DNA from: an uncultured Parabacteroides sp. | GTDB taxonomy: Bacteria; Bacteroidota; Bacteroidia; Bacteroidales; Tannerellaceae | DNA: 19,933 nucleotides | Assembly (NCBI GenBank): GCA_937890135.1 | Contig: CALBYC010000019.1 | Location: 1-19,933 of the forward strand | Direction of reading: 5' to 3' | Shown here: piece after piece, positions 15,930 to 19,933 of the stretch | Position numbering within the stretch: the first letter of the stretch is position 1 | Layout of the letters: the number at the start of each line of letters is the position of its first letter | The notes under the pieces: model-generated | The model's input: the letters and a program-made list of their open reading frames with translations, nothing else | Database searches by the model: none | Told to the model about the DNA's origin: nothing | Position numbers and translations under genes: made by a program

Positions 15930-15936
15930 TAAGAAA

Positions 15937-17583
15937 ATGATGAAAAAGATGAGAATAGTTTTGCTTGTACTCTTTGCCTACATTCTTTGCCCGGTTCGGT
16001 CTTTTGCCCAGTCGGAGCAAAACGAGGAGTTGGTTGAAGACATATTAAAAGAGCTGGATTATACTATCCGGCACAAGGAAGAGTACGACCGAAAGAAGGA
16101 ACGTTCTATACAGTTGATAAAAGATAATATTTTGCTGGCGGAAAATGACTCTGTATTGTATTCCTTGTATAACCAATTGTATAAGGCCTATTACAATCAC
16201 CAGACCGACTCTGCCATGCATTATGTGGACTTGGAGATACAACTGGCCCCCAGTTTGTCCTGGAACGCCATGAATGAAATCCGCATGAATCAGTCCGAGT
16301 TGTTTTCTACGATGGGGATGTATAAAGAATCAATTGATGCGCTTCATTCCATAAACAAGTCCGAACTGACGAGGGCGGAGGTGATACGTTATATGGACTT
16401 GTTCCGTTCCGTATATGTCACGATGGCGTCTTATGCGCTGACCAATCAATCCCGGGGTGACTATTTGAGGATAAGCGAAGCCTATAGGGATACGTTACTA
16501 TCTCTCTATTCGCCGGACGACAAGCGGTATGTGCGGTTATTGGCAAACCGGTTGATAAGACAGAAGAAGTACAAGGAAGCCATTGAAACCATCAACCGCA
16601 TCCCCTCTTCCCAGATAAAAGGGCACATGGAAGGATTGCTGGCATTTGACAAAGCATCGGCTTACCGGGGCATGCATGATACGGACCTTGAAATTTCTTC
16701 TTTGGCGAAATCCGCGATAGTGGATATTCGGTTATCTGTCAAAGAGTACATGTCTCTCTATATGCTGGCCCTTTTATTGTATAAGCGGGGGGAAATAGAG
16801 CGTGCGTACACTTACCTGAAGTGTTCAATGGATGACGCCGTCTTTTGCAATGCCCGCTTCCGGACTATCAGCATTGCGCAATCTTATCCTGTCATAGAAA
16901 ATGCTTACCAGCTGAAATTCCAAAAAGCGCAAAGAATACGGCAGGGCTTGACTTGGATCATAAGCATTTTGCTTTGCTTCTTGATTGTAACTGTCATTTA
17001 CATTTACCGTCAAATGCAAAAGCTTAGCATTGCACGTAAAGAAACCAGTGACATAAACCTGCAATTGAAAGAACTGAATGAACGCTTGTATGGGGTCAAC
17101 CAAAAGCTGTCTGCGGCTAATAGCATCAAGCAAGAATATTTGGTGCATTATTTGGAGCAATGTTCCATGTATTTGGACAAGATGGAAAATTACAGGCGTA
17201 CATTGGAAAACTATGCGATTACTTCGGACATGAAAGGATTGTTCAAGGCCATCAAATCGGAAACGCACATCACCGAAGAGAGAGAGAAATTCTACAAGAG
17301 TTTCGATGAAACATTCCTTAATCTTTTCCCTCAATTCGTCGAATCGTTCAACCGCTTGCTGCGCGAGGATGAACGCATCTATCCCAAAGGCGAGGAATTG
17401 CTTTCTCCCGAACTGCGTATTTTCGCATTGATTCGGTTAGGCATAAACGATAGTAATAAAATAGCCAAGTTCTTGCGCTATTCCCTCATTACCATCTACA
17501 ATTATAGAAGCAAAGTGCGAAATAAGGCCAAGGAGAAAAAGATTTTTGAAGAACAGGTGAGGAATATTTGTAATCAGGCTTGA
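15937..17583 (+). CDS. DUF6377 membrane-spanning sensor/transcriptional regulator
   Basis: This 548-residue protein follows the plan of Bacteroidetes DUF6377 regulators. It has a signal peptide (~1-25, SFAQ), a periplasmic TPR-like helical region (~30-330), one membrane span (~337-357), a coiled-coil linker ('LQLKELNERLYGVNQKL', ~370-395), and a cytoplasmic DUF6377 domain. That domain ends in a LuxR-like helix-turn-helix (~489-530, 'LSPELRIFALIRLGINDSNKIAKFL', 'TIYNYRSKVRNKA'). It likely senses a signal outside the cytoplasm and controls transcription directly from the membrane, like SusR-type one-component regulators. Its targets cannot be read here; the SusCD operon is ~5 kb away and the GH2 remnant ~0.6 kb away. 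Translation may begin at 15937, 15940 or 15949. It is divergent from the PH-domain gene. Confidence 0.88.
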   Translation: MMKKMRIVLLVLFAYILCPVRSFAQSEQNEELVEDILKELDYTIRHKEEYDRKKERSIQLIKDNILLAENDSVLYSLYNQLYKAYYNHQTDSAMHYVDLEIQLAPSLSWNAMNEIRMNQSELFSTMGMYKESIDALHSINKSELTRAEVIRYMDLFRSVYVTMASYALTNQSRGDYLRISEAYRDTLLSLYSPDDKRYVRLLANRLIRQKKYKEAIETINRIPSSQIKGHMEGLLAFDKASAYRGMHDTDLEISSLAKSAIVDIRLSVKEYMSLYMLALLLYKRGEIERAYTYLKCSMDDAVFCNARFRTISIAQSYPVIENAYQLKFQKAQRIRQGLTWIISILLCFLIVTVIYIYRQMQKLSIARKETSDINLQLKELNERLYGVNQKLSAANSIKQEYLVHYLEQCSMYLDKMENYRRTLENYAITSDMKGLFKAIKSETHITEEREKFYKSFDETFLNLFPQFVESFNRLLREDERIYPKGEELLSPELRIFALIRLGINDSNKIAKFLRYSLITIYNYRSKVRNKAKEKKIFEEQVRNICNQA

Positions 17584-17614
17584 CACGTGAACCAAATATC
17601 CTGCTGTGTTGTTA

Positions 17615-17622
17615 TATCTTTG
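17615..17622 (+). promoter_or_regulatory. Candidate -7 box for the thioredoxin gene
   Basis: TATCTTTG matches TAnnTTTG exactly and lies ~33 nt before the ATG at 17655, but no TTTG is found at the -33 distance. It suggests the thioredoxin can be transcribed separately from the regulator upstream. Confidence 0.45.
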
Positions 17623-17654
17623 TAATTACAAAAAAAATAACGGGAGGAAAAAAT

Positions 17655-18008
17655 ATGAGTGTGATACATTTGACGAAGGAGGGCTTCACAAGCCGCGTGG
17701 CCGATGTTTGGGGCGGCAAGGAATGGAGATATTTAGGAGACAAGCCCGCCATCATTGATTTTTTTGCCACATGGTGCGGCCCATGCCAGGCTCTTGCTCC
17801 TACCTTGGAAGAGATAGCGGGGAAGTTCAAGGACCAGATATATGTCTATAAGGTCGACGTGGACGAAGAGGGCGATCTTGCCTCCTTGTTCAACATTCGT
17901 GCCGTGCCGACATTGTTGTTTGTCCCAATGGAAGGAAAACCCAAAATCCATGCAGGCGCCATGTCTAAATCGGATTTGGAAAGTGCGATCAAACGTGTGC
18001 TGATTTGA
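17655..18008 (+). CDS. trxA: Thioredoxin
   Basis: This 117-residue cytoplasmic thioredoxin would reduce protein disulfides using electrons from thioredoxin reductase. The active site W-C41-G-P-C44 and the cis-proline P85 in 'RAVPTLLF' are present, as are the family segments 'PAIIDFFATW' and 'VYKVDVDEEGDLASLFNI'. There is no signal peptide or lipobox, so this is not an envelope TlpA/ResA-type protein. ATG 17655, preceded by GGGAGGAAAAAAT, is chosen; the frame extends to a start at 17580 overlapping the previous gene, but that extension is not thioredoxin-like. The length fits the family (~105-120). Confidence 0.94.
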   Translation: MSVIHLTKEGFTSRVADVWGGKEWRYLGDKPAIIDFFATWCGPCQALAPTLEEIAGKFKDQIYVYKVDVDEEGDLASLFNIRAVPTLLFVPMEGKPKIHAGAMSKSDLESAIKRVLI

Positions 18009-18096
18009 CCTTGTACCGGCGGGCGGGATAAACATGGCTCTGTCCTTCACGACAGACGATGCCGACCTTTGCCCGAAAAGGTTACGTCCTCTGAAG

Positions 18097-18138
18097 AAAA
18101 TGTCCGCAACCTTTGGAAAAAGAGGTTGCGGACGTTTT
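18097..18138. terminator. Bidirectional rho-independent terminator between thioredoxin and the GH2 remnant
   Basis: A 16-bp stem (18097-18112 / 18123-18138, one T-G wobble, 10-nt loop) has AAAA on the left arm and TTTT on the right. Transcripts from both strands therefore end in a GC-rich hairpin with a short U-run. It separates the convergent thioredoxin and GH2 genes. Bases 18139-18184 hold a further weak palindrome (GAAGCC/GGCTTC) without a U-tract. Confidence 0.88.
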
Positions 18139-18184
18139 CATGAACAGCCGTTATTAGGTTCGGAAGCCTTCAAGGCGGCTTCTC

Positions 18185-19882
18185 TTATTTTATTGCAATA
18201 TTTATTTCCGCATCTTTCAGGTTGGCAGAGGTGGCACGTAGTTTCACAGTCCCGGGTTTGCCTTCGTTCTGCACGACTACCAAACATTTTCCGTAAAAGG
18301 CTTTTCGTTTATTGTCTTTGAATCGCTCCAAGGATATGGGACTCCCGTTATCCACACCCGCGATGAAAGCCATTCCATCCACATCGAAATGGACCAGGTT
18401 GTCTGCGTTTGGGCATAAGTTCCCATCTTTGTCCACTATCTCGACGGTGACAAAGCTGATGTCTTTCCCGTCGGATTCCAAGGTGTCGCGGTCTGCCGTC
18501 AAACGGATTTGCGCTGGTTCTCCGGCTGTGCGTATTTCTTGTTCTCTAACGGCTTTGCCATCTTTGCGGGCTATCACCTTCACTGTTCCAGATTCGAATG
18601 CGACTCGCCAGGAAGCGTGTAATTTCTCATCGTCTTTTCTCTTTGCGCCCTGCGATTTGCCGTTGATGAATAGTTCCACTTCATCGGCTTGATTATAGTA
18701 GCACCACATGTCTATGGTTTCTCCTGGAGTCCAGTTCCAATGAGGGAAAAGATGGAGGACCGGTTGGTCTGTCCATTCGGATTGGTACAAGTAATAGACA
18801 TCTTTGGGGAAACCGGCCAAATCCACGATCCCAAAATAAGAACTCCTTGCCGGCCATCCGAACGGTGTCGGTTCTCCAATGTAATCGAAGCCGGTCCATA
18901 TGAATTGCCCGCTGATGAACGGATATTTCCGCATCAGTTTTAAAGTCTCTTCATGCGTGTTCCCCCAAGGCACATGGCAATTATCGTAGGACGAGCATGA
19001 GAATGTAGAGTCAGAGAAAGGCTTGTCCCACCTGTCCGGCCATATGAACATGTGGTCGCTTGGCATCCGGTAGTAACCGCGTGTCATCAATGCCGAGTTG
19101 CTTTCTGTAATGATGAAAGGCTTTCCGGGGAAATTGTTCGGCACAGCGGGTATGTCGGGGTTATGATAGTTGTAACCAATGATGTCAAGTGCGCCGGAGC
19201 GGAATAGATGGTTGGCAGGATTCGGCTCGTTGCATCCGGCAGTAATCGGGCGGGTTGGATCCAAACCACGCACAAAGTCAGCCAGTTTTTTGGTAAGCAA
19301 TGAATTGACGCTCATCTCCCCCTCCTTGGATAATTGGTCTGCATCGTGCCCGAAGTTCAGAATCAAGTTCGCTTCCTCCAAGCTTAACGTATCAGCTTTC
19401 GCGTCGCCCCATTGTTCCAGTACTTCATTCCCGATGCTCCACATGAATATGGAGGGATGGTTTCTGTCACGCAATACGAAGTCATGCAAATCCCGTTCGT
19501 GCCATTCCGGGAAGTAACGGGCATAGTCATGAGCCGTCTTTTTCTTTCTCCACATATCAAAAGCTTCATCCATTACGATAAAGCCCATTTGGTCGCATAA
19601 GTCGAGCAATTCGGGCGAGGGGGGATTGTGCGAACAGCGGATGGCATTACATCCCATCTCTTTCAATATTTCCAATTGCCTTTCGATGGCTCTTGTATGG
19701 ATGGCGGCACCCAGGCATCCTTGGTCATGATGGAGGCATACGCCGCGGATTTGCAAATGTTCACCATTCAATGAGAAACCTTGCCGTGCATCGAATTGGA
19801 ATGTCCTGATGCCGACGGGGGTAGTATATGTGTCCACGCATTCCCCTCCTTTTTGTATTTCCGAGACCAGGGTGTAAAGGTG
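18185..19882 (-). pseudogene. GH2 family beta-galactosidase, N-terminally truncated
   Basis: The remaining ~565 codons encode the end of an Ig-like domain ('LYTLVSEIQKGGECVDTYTTPVGIRTF') and the GH2 TIM barrel. The acid/base Glu is in 'WSIGNEV' and the nucleophile Glu in 'FIITESNSAL' (residues 138 and 245 counting from GTG 19837). A DUF4982-type domain ('YYLYQSEWTDQPVLHLFPHW') and a C-terminal GH2 Ig-like domain follow. Full-length relatives are usually ~800 residues, so ~250-270 N-terminal residues (sugar-binding domain and part of the first Ig domain) are missing. GH2-like coding sequence stops at the His codon 19880-19882; upstream the same frame meets TAA at 19907-19909 and no frame restores the expected sequence. 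A GTG at 19837 with a purine-rich stretch before it could start translation, but the product would lack the sugar-binding domain. Confidence 0.8.
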
Positions 19883-19933
19883 TAGAGTCCAACAACAAGT
19901 GCAAAATTAAGGAAAGTGCATGAAGAATCTATT
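19881..19933 (+). mobile_element. Probable left end of an insertion sequence, continuing past the window
   Basis: Starting at TGTAGAGTCC (19881), exactly where GH2 homology ends, the sequence contains two direct copies of AAGTGCA (19897-19903, 19914-19920). An AAGGAAA ribosome-binding site then precedes an outward ATG at 19920 (M-K-N-L...), reading right. A TG start and short internal terminal repeats would fit an IS21-type end, but no transposase sequence is visible. A deletion that joined an unrelated gene to the GH2 remnant is the alternative. Confidence 0.45.

Larger units (their letters stand above)
15157..15936. other. AT-rich ORF-free intergenic region between divergent genes
   Basis: About 780 bp with no ORF of useful length on either strand, clearly more AT-rich than its neighbours. 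It contains two copies of a nested-hairpin element oriented to the minus strand (separate entries), several exact matches to TAnnTTTG on both strands, an 11-bp tandem repeat at 15860-15881, and one perfect DnaA-box-like 9-mer at 15523-15531. The length exceeds what the two divergent promoters need. Confidence 0.8.

Noticed and set aside
18034..18321. Plus-strand ORF of 95 codons after thioredoxin
   Set aside because: It runs through the bidirectional terminator and into the antisense of the GH2 gene, with no recognisable protein features.
1..19933. CRISPR arrays, tRNA or rRNA genes, prophage
   Set aside because: No regularly spaced repeats, no cloverleaf-like or rRNA-like sequence, and no phage structural genes were seen on reading both strands.

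Overview
The window looks like a chromosomal segment from a member of the Bacteroidales (Bacteroides/Parabacteroides-like; the genus cannot be fixed from sequence alone). The clues are a SusC/SusD pair, two DUF4468 proteins, a DUF6377 membrane regulator, a Bacteroides-type BtuB-like TonB receptor, and several promoters of the Bacteroidetes form TTTG-N19-21-TAnnTTTG instead of E. coli-type -35/-10 boxes.

Layout, left to right. (1) 1-1435: two tandem plus-strand DUF4468-type secreted proteins, the first cut by the window edge. (2) 1513-3558: a BtuB-like TonB-dependent receptor closed by a strong terminator. (3) 3694-4776: an AI-2E family (PerM-like) inner-membrane protein. (4) 4918-10950: an apparent operon of SusC porin, SusD surface lipoprotein and a secreted purple-acid-phosphatase-like metallophosphoesterase, with a textbook Bacteroidetes promoter in front and a strong terminator behind. 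(5) 11094-13301, minus strand: two tandem membrane-anchored metallophosphoesterases that are paralogues of each other. (6) 13426-15156, minus strand: a secreted CE1-type esterase with an N-terminal immunoglobulin-like domain, preceded by a small membrane PH-domain protein. (7) 15157-15936: an AT-rich, ORF-free region of about 780 bp holding two copies of a nested-hairpin element. Both copies are followed by a U-tract on the minus strand, so they look like paralogous small RNAs or intrinsic terminators. (8) 15937-17583: a DUF6377 sensor/regulator (TPR region, one membrane span, C-terminal helix-turn-helix). (9) 17655-18008: a thioredoxin, followed by a bidirectional terminator. (10) 18185-19882, minus strand: a GH2 beta-galactosidase whose N-terminal third is missing. 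Its reading frame breaks at about 19882, where sequence resembling an insertion-sequence end begins, with a new ORF start facing out of the window.

Functionally, the centre is a nutrient-uptake locus in which a SusCD pump is co-transcribed with a phosphatase rather than a glycoside hydrolase. Two further phosphoesterases and an esterase lie beside it. A phosphorylated or phosphodiester-containing substrate is a reasonable inference but unproven. The least explained items are the paired hairpin elements at 15203-15280 and 15631-15700, and the IS-like disruption of the GH2 gene at the right edge.
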